Assembly: GCA_958450325.1 (NCBI GenBank)
Contig: OY288256.1
Span: forward strand, 12,355,057-12,419,056
DNA: 64,000 nt
Reading direction: 5' to 3'
Source of the DNA: Agrostemma githago
Taxonomy: Eukaryota; Streptophyta; Magnoliopsida; Caryophyllales; Caryophyllaceae
The notes beneath the pieces were generated by a model. That model ran no database searches, was not told the origin of the DNA, and saw nothing but the letters and a program-made list of their open reading frames with translations. Positions 37,865-49,956 of this stretch are shown in pieces. Numbering within the stretch: the first letter of the stretch is position 1; each line of letters opens with the position of its first letter. The position numbers were made by a program, and so were the translations under genes.

Positions 37865-39018
37865 TATAATTTCTTCGTTTTTGTCAAATTTAGTCTTATT
37901 AAAATTTTTCCCCATATATATGTGTCATCAAGTTTTGATTTCATACAATGACAAATTTATTATTTTTTCCCTTAATTATAGATGTGTTATACAGTTTTGG
38001 TTTTATATAATTATTAAATTTAGATGTTTTCAAAAGCCTTTTATATTTAATGTTTTTATTTTTACAATTTCTTGCATTCTGCTCTTATTTATTCTTATTA
38101 CATTTTGTTTTCTTGCTTATATGTGTTGTTTTCTCATAATTATAGATATGTTATAAAGTTTTAGTTTTGTTATTAAATTTATAGATAATCACATTAGTAA
38201 GCATCACATACTTTTTGGTTGACCTTGCTAATTGGTTATATATAGTACTGAATTTTTAATAATTCGCAATTTTAGTTTGAGGGGATAATTTTTTTGGTTT
38301 GTTGTTTTATTTCTATTGCATTTTCGATGTGTTACATTATTACTTTAATTTAATAATTTGTTGTATTATTATATGTTATATTATGTTTTATATTTATTAA
38401 ATTCGTAATTAATTATATGAGCACTTGATTGAAACCTTTTCGGTTATCCTTAATTAATTAATTGTTATAATAATCAAATAGAAAATAATATTCATTCGTA
38501 AAAAATGGAAGATTTCAAATTTCATTGCGTTTAAGTTACTTCATTTTTACTTTGTTTTTATACTTTTCGACAAATATGATTCATTTTATCTATATCTATA
38601 TCTATATAGTTAAAAGATTTATTTGAACAATAATTTTGTTTTTGCCACGTGGTGTATATTTAATGTTTAAACAATCTTTTATATTAAAAGTTTTTGTTTG
38701 TACAATTTTTGCCTTTTGATCAAATTTATTCTTATTAAATTATTTTTTATTACTTATATATGTTTAATAAAGTTTTAGTTTATACAAGGTCAAATCTATA
38801 TAATCTATATAATAGAAAGCAAAGCATTCTACATGCTCCATACAACCAATGCTCAATTCTAAGGTAGGACACTTGGCGCGATGCGATTTGGTAGGAATTG
38901 AAAAGGCAGGAGTTGAATACATACAGTCGGTTATTATTAGTTAGGACCTTTCAACTTCTTTCTCATTCATCAGGTAGAATCCAAGGTGAGAAACTCATCA
39001 ACTTTTTCCTCATTAATG
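37865..39018. other. AT-rich intergenic DNA, no gene seen
   Basis: Very AT-rich with short T and A runs and a TATATC repeat at about 38586-38606. Two stretches resemble plant Helitron 5' ends (TCTATATAGTTAAAAG at 38601, followed within about 50 bp by GCCACGTGG; TCTATATAATAG at 38804). No matching 3' hairpin with CTRR was found, so this is only a hint. Short ORFs here are low-complexity. Confidence 0.5.
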
Positions 39019-41160
39019 ATGTAACACCCTTAATTTTATAAATAAAATTAAATTAAAATTTTATTCGTATTTTTATTTTGTTTACGATTTAACTTGTTAT
39101 CCTTGATTTTAATTCCCATTGAACTTATTTTGACTTCGTTTTAAATCTCTAAAACCTTTATTTTTATCTCGAATTTCTATTTTTATCTCGAAAGTTCTCA
39201 TTGATTTAAGTTTTGTCAAAATATTTATTAAACCTCATCGGGAAATCAATTTAATTCACTTTCACCCATTATTCATTAATTCTCTCATGAAACTTTATCT
39301 TTATCAGGGATTTATTTTATCGTTGAGTTACTCTTTATTTTTGTTTCTTTCGAACTAATTAATTACTTTCCTAAGCTTCATTTTTGTCTCGGATGTTTGT
39401 AATAACCTCGAGATGTATTTTATTAACGTCATTTTTCTTGGCCTAATTACTTATTCTTCTAAGTCGTTTTTAATCCGATTTCTTACTTGGGCCTACTTTT
39501 CCTTAATGTCTCTCTTCATATCTCTCGATTTATATTTAGAGCCCAATCACATAGTCTGTCATCTCTTAATCTAATCGGCAACCCTAAATTATTAGTATTA
39601 ACGTAACCGCTTCCCTCTTACTCGATTTATTCCTCCGTGCATCTGTATACTTCTTCACCACTTTTCTAAACCTAAACCCTATTAGCACTAACCTTCGTCT
39701 TCCTCTAAACCTAATCACCATTGCTCTCTGCTCCTCGCCTGACTAGGGCATCGACTACCCCATTTCGGTGACCAACTCAGATGTACTTGTTGGTGTTCGT
39801 GCCTCTTGTGGAGGTTGTCGTCCGCTAGAGACCTGTTTCAAGGCACCATGGTTCTTCTTAAATTTGTTCTAACTTGCCCTTGCTCCGCCATTGTTCATTT
39901 CTTGAAGGTGACAAACTCTCTTCCCTTCCTCCCTCCCTTTTTCATTCCTCTATTATTCTTCCCATGTCCTGTTTTGTTCGGACCATCCTGCTGCTGTTGC
40001 CATCCCTTTCCGTTTCATTTTGTTTTGTGTCAGTTGGTCTTCGAATTTCCTCTTTTGTTCTTCCTTTTTCTTTCATCTTTTTCTCTATTGTCCTTCTCGT
40101 TCCGTCTAGTGGTTTTTCTGCTTGTTTTCTGCTGCTGTTGTCATTCGTGGGTGTGGTTGCTGGTTTGTCGCTGCTATTGCTGTCCGTACTGTTGGTTTCC
40201 GTTTTCTTCTCCATCTTCTTTCCTTTTTAAATTCTCCGTTCCTTTTGTCTTCAATCTGATTTCTCAGCAGCTGTTTCGTCTCTCTTTATCACGTTCGATA
40301 AGTGTGGTTTGTGTCGTTACTGCTACGTGATGCTGCGTTTTCTGTCCTATTCTGCCACTTTTCGGTTTTCTTATTCTTCTTCTTTCTTCGCTGCTTTCTT
40401 ACTGTTACCGCTGCGTGTTGTTGCTCGTCTGCTCCTTGTCCGTGTGCTGTTGCTTTTATCGCTGCAGTTGTGGTCACTATGATACGTATTGATGAGTCTT
40501 GTTCAGCGTTTATGTTACTGCTATTCTGTTCGTGTCCCTTTCCCTTCTTCTCGTTCTTGTCGTTTCAGTTTTATCCAATTTCTATTACTTATTCCCTGCC
40601 TTGCTTCATTCTTCTTCTTCATTTCTGTCGTTTTTGGTCTTTCAGTCCGTAATCTTCTTCTTCTTCCGCTTCTTCTTCTTCTTCTTCTTCTTCTTCTTCT
40701 TCTTCTTCTTCTTCTTCTTCTTCTTCTTCTTCTTCTTCTTCTTCTTCTTCTCTCGTTCTTCTTTTGGTGTTGTTTCTCTTGCTGTTGGTATTTAAGTCGG
40801 CATTCGTTCATCCTTTCTCATTTTTTAAATCTATCTTCTACTCATTCTCCTCCTTTGTGTGTGTCGTTCACCTGATGCTTCGGTTGTCCTGTTTTGTTGT
40901 GCTTCAATATGTTGGTTTGGTGCTTGGGTTGCGAGCTATTTCAGGTCATTGTGTGGTCATATTGGACTCAATTAAATTCAACCTTTGTGTTCTATTTGAC
41001 ACATCAATTCCCTTTCCGTCTTGTGTCGAATACCCTTGTCTCATTCTTTTGTTTTGTCAACCCGATTGTCGCGGTGAATCATGCTTGAAGACTATCGATT
41101 CTACAACTTGGAGCTTAAAGACGTTACTATAGAAGTTTTGAAGCCTGGACTATACAAGTA
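39019..41160 (+). other. Possible LTR-like or leader sequence starting TGTAACACCC; no gene supported
   Basis: TGTAACACCC at about 39022 is a start often seen in Ty3 chromovirus LTRs, but no matching CA-end, primer-binding site or coding region was identified. Downstream the sequence is pyrimidine-rich with telo-box-like CTAAACCCTA at about 39670. Open frames at 39806-41132 encode Phe/Leu/Ser/Cys-rich low-complexity peptides and look like by-products of T-rich DNA. Confidence 0.25.
40668..40750. repeat. (CTT)n microsatellite
   Basis: About 27 CTT triplets in a pyrimidine-rich tract; a slightly imperfect CTT run starts at about 40652. Confidence 0.95.
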
Positions 41161-41885
41161 GGACAAGTTCATTGAAGACTTTTTATCGAGGTAACTTTAG
41201 GACGTTACTCGATATTATATCGTGGGTTGAGTAGTAGTATGTAGTAGATACTTTACCTTCGTTTTTATTTTTAGCTACGTATTATTTGCTAAAAATAGTA
41301 TTTCAAATCGTGCATCTTATAAACATTTTATAACTTTTCAATATCGTTTTATAAATCGTTATTAATTTTTATTATTAATGATCATTATAATATTTTGTTG
41401 GTTATCGTGACACTAGTAACTAAATAGTATCAGTTTCATAATTTTGTCATATTTCATTAAGTTATTATTTTAACCCAAAATCGTACTATTATATTATAAC
41501 CGAGATTTGTGTACTGGTTTGATAAATAAATTTTCGTTTTACAACTTATGTTAATAAATTAGAAAATAGTCGTTTTGTTCGAAATACATTTTTGTCAAGG
41601 CTATTTTCACTAAATAACTTCCTATCGTTACAATTTATTATTTTATCAAAACCGGTATTGTTTATTAATAAATTTAATTTAGTTGCTAAAGACATTTGAA
41701 AGGTTTTAAATCTCGTTTCGGTTCTAAAACTCTTACGCTATTTATACTTTATCTATATTTATCATTTTGTTTCTAAATCATATATTTTCTAAAATTTATT
41801 TTTTTAACTCGATTTTCTTAAATATTTATAAAGTACTATGTTTTCACTTATTACATTTGATTTGTACCTTTGATAACGAACTTAG

Positions 41886-41887
<2 letters not shown>
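41161..41887. other. AT-rich intergenic DNA, nothing recognised
   Basis: No ORF, repeat boundary or RNA gene could be supported in this stretch. Confidence 0.5.

Positions 41888-41942
<55 letters not shown>
41888..41942. repeat. (AT)n microsatellite
   Basis: About 27 AT dinucleotides, a few tens of bases outside the L1 3' end. Confidence 0.95.
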
Positions 41943-41946
<4 letters not shown>

Positions 41947-41993
41947 TACGATAACAACGATATTAATAAAATGTTTATTTATCATAAATGCTA

Positions 41994-42011
41994 TTTTGGT
42001 ACATTTAACTT
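41994..42011. repeat. L1 target-site duplication, 3' side
   Basis: TTTTGGTACATTTAACTT, an 18-base match to 59103-59120, directly beside the poly(A) tail of the minus-strand L1. Confidence 0.9.
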
Positions 42012-42041
42012 TTTTTTTTTTTTGAAAGTAAGCGTAGCCCA

Positions 42042-45000
42042 TTATATTAAATCGACTTCCGCCAACTCAATCGCGGTTGGCGGAAAATTTGAGATAGATA
42101 CAATCTCGCACCCCACTGTGGAAGCAAGTCTTGCCAACCAATGAGCTACGGTGTTACCACTACGCTTAACGTGTCTACAACAAGCTAGAGGAAATCGATC
42201 AAGTAGACTTCTAATATCGTCGAGGATACAACCTATCGGGGATCTCCACTGAAGACAACGGGATACCTGGTGAATGACGTTGAAAGAATCACACTCCATA
42301 ACCACATCCTGATACCCACCTTGCAAAGCTTGAGCCAACCCGAAGCATGCCGCCTTCGCCTCTGCTACCTCCGGAGTCCATCGGGCCTGAATTCTTTTGC
42401 TGCCAGTCATAATAATGAGACCCTCGTCATTTCGAATAACAAAACCCAACCCGACCTCATTATCAGAAACAATAGCAGCATCAGAGTTTATCTTCACTGT
42501 CCCACGGTCCGGTTTTTGCCAGGTATTTCCACCCACACCCCGTTGTTGTCCGGTACCACCCGCCATCGCTTGTTGGTAGAGAGTGTAATCCCTCACCAAC
42601 GATAACATACCATGAAGAATAACGCTTGGTGGCTTCGGGCATTCATCAAATATCATCGAGTTGCGAATAGTCCACACAGACCATGCCAGCGAGAGAAAAC
42701 CCACCCTCGCCTCACTCTCAATTCCCTCCAATACTCCCTGTAACATCCCCGGAAACGGTGCACCTAAGTCCATCTGCTCAACCACTTGATCAAACTCCGA
42801 TCCCTGCCATACCCATCTCGTTTTTTCGCATCCCCACAGAGCATGGGCTATAGATTCCTCCTCCCTATTGCATAGGCCACAATCCGGTGACTCAGCACAA
42901 TGACGAGAGTGAAGAATTTGTCGGGTTCCAAGCGACCCCGTACAGGCTCGCCACACAAAGTGGGTAAGCTTAGGGGGGACGTTAAGCTTCCAAATTAAAC
43001 TCCAGATCGAGTCATTCAATGACTGAGCCGGGTTCTGCCCACTTTCTCCATGTAAACCCAGATAGTAGGCAGTTCGGACCGTAAACACACCATCTTTGGA
43101 GGGCCACCAGTAGAGAGCATCCGGAGTAACATTCATGGACAGGGGAATTTCCAGAACAGCGCGCACATCCTCCTCTGTAAGGATCTCACGAACTCGGGCC
43201 AGGTCCCATTCTCGTCTGGAATGGTCAATTAATTCCGCCACTCTTATATCCGCTGCCACTTCCAAATTCGGGACCGGGACTCTCGCCGAGGTCGGGCCCG
43301 GAAGCTAAGCGTCAGACCACACATTAATGTCCAGTCCAGCCCCAACCCGCCATTTCAGCCCCTCAAGGAGAATCGGTTTTGCCCCCCACATACTCCTCCA
43401 ACTATAGCTCGGATCATAACCCCTTCGAGCATCCAAGACCGACGAATGCTTAAAGTACCTTGCTTTCATCACGCGAGCAGCAAGCGAGTTTGGGTACGAA
43501 TAAAATCGCCAGAGTTGTTTAGCCAGCAAAGCCTGGTTAAATACTCTCATATCCCTAAACCCCAATCCTCCTCTTCCCTTATTCTTACATAATTTCTCCC
43601 ACGACATCCAATGAAGCTTTCGCGTTGTCTCGGTTGATCCCCACCAAAATCTAGCCATTGTTTTATGTAATTCCTCGATAACCCTCTCCGGAAGAGCAAA
43701 AATACTCATCATATAGGTAGGTATCGCTTGTGCTACCGCTTTGAGTAAAACCTCCTTCCCGGGTTTAGAAAACAATTTCTCCTTCCAACCATTAATTTTC
43801 TTCCAAACTCGGTCTTTTAGGCTCATAAAGATCGCCTTTTTTGACAGCCCGATCATAGTTGGAAGGCCCAGATACTTCTCGTGTCGATCGACCTCTCGCA
43901 CACCCATTATATTCCTAATTGCTTCGCGAGTATCACTTGTAACCTTTTTGCTGAAAACAACCTCCGTTTTGGCGTAGTTGATTTTCTGTCCCGAAGCTCC
44001 TTCATATTGGCTAATTAAATTAGCTATTTTCGAGCATTCTCACAAAGTAGCTCTAGCAAAAAGAATACTATCATCTGCGAAAAAAAGGTGAGATATAATA
44101 GGTGCACCTCGACAAAGACGTACCCCATGGATTTGTTTATTACATACAGCTCGCCTGATGAGATAGGAAAAAGCATCAGCACACATGAGAAACAAATATG
44201 GGGATATCGGATCTCCTTGTCTCAAACCTCGACTCGGGGTCACCTGACCCGACAGATCACCATTAATAACAAACGCGTGCGAGACAGACTCAATGCAGCA
44301 CATCACCCGGCGTACCCATCTATCAGCGAAACCCATGGCTCGCATCATAGCATCGAGGAATTCCCATTCAACCCTATCGTATGCTTTGCTCATATCGAGC
44401 TTAAGAGCAATATTCCCGTGTTTTCCTTCACCCCCTCGTTTCATCGCATGGAAAATCTCGAAGGCGATAAGAGCATTGTCAGTAATAAGCCTTCCCGTCG
44501 TAAAAGCACTCTGCTCTTCCGAAATAATCTCATTCATAAATGGCTTAAGCCTATTAGCAAGTGTTTTCGAGACGATCTTATAAAGAACGTTACACAAACT
44601 AATCGGCCTATAATCTGACAATTTCCTAGGCCCCGAAATTTTTGGGATAAGAACCACGGCTGTTTCATTAATCTCCTCTAAATTTCCCCCTACAGCCCAC
44701 CATTGGCGGACATAATTACAAATAGCGGGCCCCACAATATCCCAATGCTTCTGGTAGAAAACGGCATGCATCCCGTCCGGGCCCGGAGCCTTGTTCGGAT
44801 GCATATCAAACAGCGCCCTCCGTACCTCCTCGTCCTCGATTGGCCGCGTGAGTGAATTATTGATTGCCTCTGTTACTTTCTTGTCTACAGCCTCAAGGAC
44901 CCCTGCAACTTCACTAACTCCCTGTGTTTGAAACAAGTCTCCAAAGTAGGAAGTCGTAGCCGCTATAATTGCCCCTTTATCCGTCCGCCATTCTCCGTCT

Positions 45001-45914
45001 CCATCCTCAACACCCTTAATCTCATTCCGTTTCCTCCTCTGAGAAGCTTTGTGATGGAAATATTTAGTGTTTTTATCACCATCACGCATCTCATTCTTAC
45101 GGGCACGTGCATACCAATAAGATTCTTCCATCATATGGAGATTGTCGAGTTCTTGAACCAACCTTGAACAGGCTGCAATCATATCCGCCGAAGGTGATCG
45201 TTTCTGCCATGCTTCGAGATCCCTCTCCGTTTTTCTAATCTTCCTCCTAATGTCGCCGAAAGTCTGTTTTGCCCATCCACCCAACTCTCGCGCACAAGCT
45301 CTAACTTTCTCCTTTATCCCCCCATTAATCGGGTCACCCCACACCTGGCTTACCACCTCCCTACACCCCGGGTCAGTCATCCAAAACGCCTCAAACCGGA
45401 ACCGTCGTCTCGAACCAGCCCAATTTTGGGTCGAGGAGGTAGAAATCACAATCGGGGAATGATCAGAAGCATAAATGGGTAAGTGTCGAACGCTAGCATC
45501 AGAGTATACTTGCTTCCACTCACACGATGCAGTAGCCCGATCGAGTCTCTCTCTGATGATATTCCCCACCACGCGGCCTCGTTGCCATGTAAATATATTC
45601 CCTTCGAATCCCAAGTCCGTCAACTGACAGTCTAGTAAGGTATCTCGAAATGCACGCATTTCTCGATCTCCTCTAATCGTCCCCCCCTCCTTTTCATTCG
45701 AATGCAATATTTCATTAAAGTCCCCAAAGACAACTCTCGGGGTGCCCGTAGACCGACACAATCGACGAAGCAAATTCCAAGTTCTATACTTCTCATTAGC
45801 TCGAGGCCATCCATACACACCTATCGCCTCCCACAACACATCATTCTCCTCATCCCGAACTCTAATACAAACATGACGACTATCATAGGTAAGTAACTCA
45901 GCATCTATATTACG
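42042..45914 (-). pseudogene. L1 ORF2: endonuclease C-part, reverse transcriptase, zf-RVT, RNase H (broken)
   Basis: The protein would act in the L1 ribonucleoprotein, nicking and copying into target DNA. Going downstream: the remaining apurinic-type endonuclease with GDFNEIL and SDHSP catalytic blocks; the RT domain with YRPISLCN, motif A (LDMSKAYDRV), motif B (GLRQGDPISPYLF) and motif C (FADDSILFAR); the plant L1 zinc-binding region (LTHFVWRAC, then CGLCNREEESIAHALWGC); and a C-terminal RNase H (NSDAA, EAKA, ECDS, NTVAHWLAR). Two in-frame nonsense codons are visible: TGA at 44040-44042, just after motif C, where an Arg codon is expected, and TAG at about 43305, where a Trp codon (DAWLPG block) is expected. 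The natural stop is at 42042. The 5' part of the ORF lies beyond the solo LTR. Confidence 0.93.
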
Positions 45915-45919
45915 CCACC
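45915..45919. repeat. Target-site duplication of the solo LTR, left copy (CCACC)
   Basis: Matches CCACC at 48324-48328 on the other side of the solo LTR. Confidence 0.9.
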
Positions 45920-48323
45920 TGTGGACATGACATAGGTCCACCCCGACGGGGCCACGCGCGGGTTTGGGGAGGCGAATGAATCTCCATGAGATGGTCAAAT
46001 GGAAATTTAAATCGAAGTCGGAGTCGCCACCGAATTTTATGGTTATTCGGAACCGTTCGAGCCCACTCTATGTCGTAGTGGGCCGTATACAAAATACGGT
46101 CCATTTCCGATGTCAGAGTTTATTGGGCTCGTCCCTTTGCATATCGATATAGATGCCGACTTGAGCGGTTAATCGTATATTGAATGACTCTCGTTGCCAA
46201 TAGTTTCGGACATCCGGAAACCACGGTTCTGAGTAAGGGGTGAGGGTACATGTTGGGAAGTTCGTGAAGAACACCCAACCCCGCCCGCACATTAGCGGCC
46301 TCTACTGGGATATCGAATGACTTTTGAATACGCGCGTTAGTAATGCGATGAATGATATGCAAACATTGTTTTCTAAACATGCGAGGAATTGAATGGGTTG
46401 CTAAGTCGATTTAATGCATGCAAAATTGTTAACGTCAAAGTTGAATTTAGCATGTGAGTTCGTTTTAGTATAATAAACAAGAAGATGAAATAAAGATGAA
46501 TTTGCTACAAGATGAACAAACGAGTTAGTATCGATTTGTGTAAAATAATATAGCAAATATAATAAACGAGATCGAGAAAATAAATATTAATCGAAATCTG
46601 AAAAATATTAAAAAGACGCTGTTTTGTATAAAAAAACGATGTTCGAAAAATAATGAAAAGCGAGAAAATAGAGCGTCCGGCCGCGCGGCTCGCCCGGGTC
46701 ATCGGCGGGTCGCGTGGTGGCCCGTTTTGAAATCGATTTTTGAGGATTTTATTAAATCGCGTACTGATATTGTCTAATTTGCACTCGACTTAATATTTTC
46801 GATATTCGTTATATTTAATAGTTGACTACAAAATCAATATCAAATATTCGGAATGGTTTTAGAAAAGATATGAGTTTTGTAATCGTTTCGTAAAAGAAAT
46901 AATAAAACGAACGAAAAAAAAGCTAAAAAAATAGACCCGGGTTCCAGGCTCGTGCGCGAGTCGCCTGGTAGGGCGCGCGACTCGCGTACGAGTCTGTCCA
47001 ATATTATTTTTTGTTCGAAATCGCTAATTTTGATAAATCGCGTACAAAATATGAATTAATTTGTACTCGATTTTATGTTTTCGATATTCGTTGTATCCGA
47101 TACTCGATTATGAAATCGGTATCGAATACTCGGAATGAATTAAAAAGTTTTGTAAAAAAAAGTTTGAATGAAAAAAGATGTAACGATTTTTAATATCGTC
47201 GAAGTTTGATTTAATTCCTTTAATACGATATTCAACTATAGAGTTGATATCGTATTTTAAGAATGTTTGTTAATATGAAAATAGTTTTTTGATAATATCG
47301 ATATTAGAAATAAAAAAGACGCGACGAATGACCCGTAATAAAAAGGACGACGCGACCCGTATAAAAAAAGGACGAGAAAGAGGAGAGAAGGAAAAGGAGA
47401 GATCGGGGTTTTGTGCACCCTCAACCTACATGCTTCTGTTTACTCGGATCGGGGCTCGTCGGGACGTGGCTTGGGCACAAGAGCGTCGAGTGGATGTCGG
47501 TGAGTTGTCGGTGGTTCGGTTTGGACGTGACGTGTGTGAAGGGTGTCGGGTATCGGGCCGGTTTCCTTCGGGTTTGTAACATCGGTTTCTCGATGCTAAT
47601 TTTGTGTTTATGAGTGTGTGTATATGAACGTGTATAATTCTGAATTTTTGATGATGGATGATGGATGTGAATGAATGATAATTGATGTGTATTTGATTGA
47701 TAATTGATTCGTAAAAGTGTTGTGTGCAAGGGGCTATTTATAGGGATATTCCCGACCTTGGCTAGGAGAGTTTGAACTACCGCTTGGGATAGGAAACGTA
47801 GAAGTTGAAAGGAATGAGGATTCCGCTTTCTTGTCAAAGAAGAAAGGGAGAACCGGCTGGTGGAGGGCTGCTCGGCCGAGTGTCCTAGCTCGGTCGGGTG
47901 TTTGAATCGGTTTTCGGATAGGATTCCTGCTTGAGATCGAATTCCATCCTTAAACGGATTTGTTTAATATTTTGTGTAGCTGATTTCCCGTAGGATTGGG
48001 GTCCGAATCAGCCATGTGAGGTGTCACGGCTGACTCACGTGACTCGGAAATATTTTTGACGGGTTTTGACTCGGTCGTAAAAAGACGGTTTTACCCCTGG
48101 TGCCGGAATCGACCCAAATTAGTCTTATTTGACTCGAAACGACCCACTGAGCCTGATTTTGAGGTTGGTTTTGTGAGATATGTACTCCATAATGAGCCCA
48201 AGCCAAATGCCAATGATTTTGAGCCCGTTTCTGAGTAGTTAAAGCACGTTTGCGTCCGATCATCATCGGGTGTTTGTCGGAAACTACTATAGACACCTGG
48301 CGGTCAAAATGTGGGTGTCTACA
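45920..48323 (-). mobile_element. Solo LTR of a Tat/Ogre-like Ty3 element
   Basis: On the minus strand it starts TGTAGACACCCACATTTTGA and ends TGTCCACA, bounded by 5-bp CCACC duplications. No internal region is present, so it looks like the product of LTR-LTR recombination. It aligns by eye over its length with the + strand LTR at 59516-61824. A TATA box on the minus strand lies at about 47734-47743. The centre (about 46670-47280) has AT-rich modules alternating with CG-rich cores of CGCGAGTCGC type. Small ORFs within it are not supported as genes. Confidence 0.9.
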
Positions 48324-48328
48324 CCACC
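48324..48328. repeat. Target-site duplication of the solo LTR, right copy (CCACC)
   Basis: Second copy of the 5-bp duplication; the L1 reading frame resumes correctly when one copy is ignored. Confidence 0.9.
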
Positions 48329-48539
48329 ACAGACCAATCCCTCCCGATCTACCATTACTATTTATACAAATGCCTTTATTAAAACCACATTTAGATTTAA
48401 CCTTCTCTAACTCGCACGCCGGTATCATCGTTTCCATCACGAAAACGATGTTTGGGCCCTCCCTCCAGCACCGATCTTGGAGGGTATTGACCGTCAGGGG
48501 GTTGCCCAGCCCCTGACAGTTCCAGCTTAGTATTTTCAT
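48329..48539 (-). pseudogene. L1 ORF2 N-terminal endonuclease fragment
   Basis: It begins with ATG at 48537-48539 and the hallmark MKILSWNCQGLGNP of plant L1 endonuclease domains, continuing to GGIGLWW where the solo LTR interrupts. The block ending VMET carries the conserved acidic residue of the endonuclease fold. The ATG overlaps the ORF1 stop codon as ATGA. Confidence 0.92.
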
Positions 48540-48644
48540 TGTTCTTCGCGGGGCTGCAAAACTACAGCCTCCGCTACTTTCATAGTATCAGCACTCACAC
48601 CAGCCTCTTCCCCGACACCACACAGCCTCTTCGCACCATCGTTC
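48536..48644 (-). pseudogene. L1 ORF1 C-terminal tail, separated by the Copia insertion
   Basis: Continues the ORF1 frame across the Copia element for about 35 codons to a TGA at 48536-48538. The bases CGTTC at 48640-48644 are one copy of the Copia target-site duplication. Confidence 0.8.
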
Positions 48645-49956
48645 TGAAAGGTTCGAAACCCACTAATTAGACTCCTCTAATTAGTTACTAAATTACTTGT
48701 TAATTTAGTATATAAAGATCTAGTTACATGCATGACATCAAATGACAAAAACTAGATATAAGAAGAGATTTCCTTACATAAACAATGAGGAAATATTGGG
48801 CACAATAAGAAAACTCCTTTTCTTATTGTTCTTGAGCTAATAATAGTATGGATGATCCTCCAAAACCTTGAATCTCCAATGTAGAAGATCTCCTTTAAGT
48901 TGCACCAAGAATCAACCCAAATAATCACCACTATTATTAACTAGATAATAGTAGTGATAAAACAATACTAATATTATGAATCTATGACTACTTTAGTAAT
49001 AAAGATGAATACTAGTATTAGAGAGAGTTTTGGAGAGATGAGGTAAAAAGCCAAAGCTCATGCATGCAAAATGAATTGGGGTGAGTTAAAAAGAGAACAA
49101 AGAGTCCCCTTTTTACTACCCCAAAACCGGCCACCCCACATGGGGAAGACTAAAATGCATTATTTTATTTGCATGCTTAAAGTCTAGGGTCTAGGGTAAT
49201 TATTACTATTATTTATGCATGTAGTAAAAATAAGACCAACCACTATTGTCATTATTTTTACTAGTGTACCATACACATGTACATAAAATGGGTCCATTTT
49301 ATTTTGTCATTTGTCATACAAATGCAATGTGTGACATGATCAATTATCTCTATAATTGATCACATCAAATAATATACTCTTAACTCTTTAAGTAGTACAT
49401 TACTATTATATCTATATATAATAGGTCCCATAATAATAATAATAATCAATTAGCTAAATTTACAACTCCTTGTAAATATATTAACGGCTAATTACCACAA
49501 CCCATAAAAGCATACAAAACCTCCACTAATTTAGTAATTAACGTTTAAATACTAAATTAGGTCTTATTTAATCGTATTAAAATAAGACGTAAAATTTATT
49601 CAGTCAATTATCGTATAATAGACTAATAAACTTAATCGGACAGAGTTCCAAACTCTATCTCCAATAAATAACTCTCGTTACCATGCATATATCACTATAT
49701 ACGCAAGGAACTAATTAGCTGTATCAGATACAAATAATTAGTCTTCTATTTGGGTCTCATCCTATAGGTGTGACCAAAAGGGATCAGCTGATCACCGCCG
49801 TCATACGACAGTAACGTCTAACTCTAGTCAGCTGAGCGTTACCGATTTACGTTAATCAACCGACGTGGAGTATCCATGTACTAATTATCCCAAGTATATT
49901 CCGTCCATGAGATTTAATACATCAATGCACTATTGTGGAGGACACTCGCTCCAACA
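48645..49956 (-). repeat. Copia 3' LTR
   Basis: 1,312 bp, reading TGTTGGAG...CTTTCA on the minus strand. It differs from the 5' LTR by one base in a T run (about 48818) and one substitution (about 49809). Confidence 0.96.

Noticed and set aside
39806..41132. Hydrophobic ORFs as membrane protein genes
   Set aside because: Phe/Leu/Ser/Cys-rich low-complexity peptides from pyrimidine-rich DNA, partly a (CTT)n tract, overlapping in several frames.
47289..48539. Frames within and across the edge of the solo LTR, including a 171-residue minus frame
   Set aside because: The latter is L1 ORF2 N-terminus running on into LTR sequence; the others are LTR by-products.
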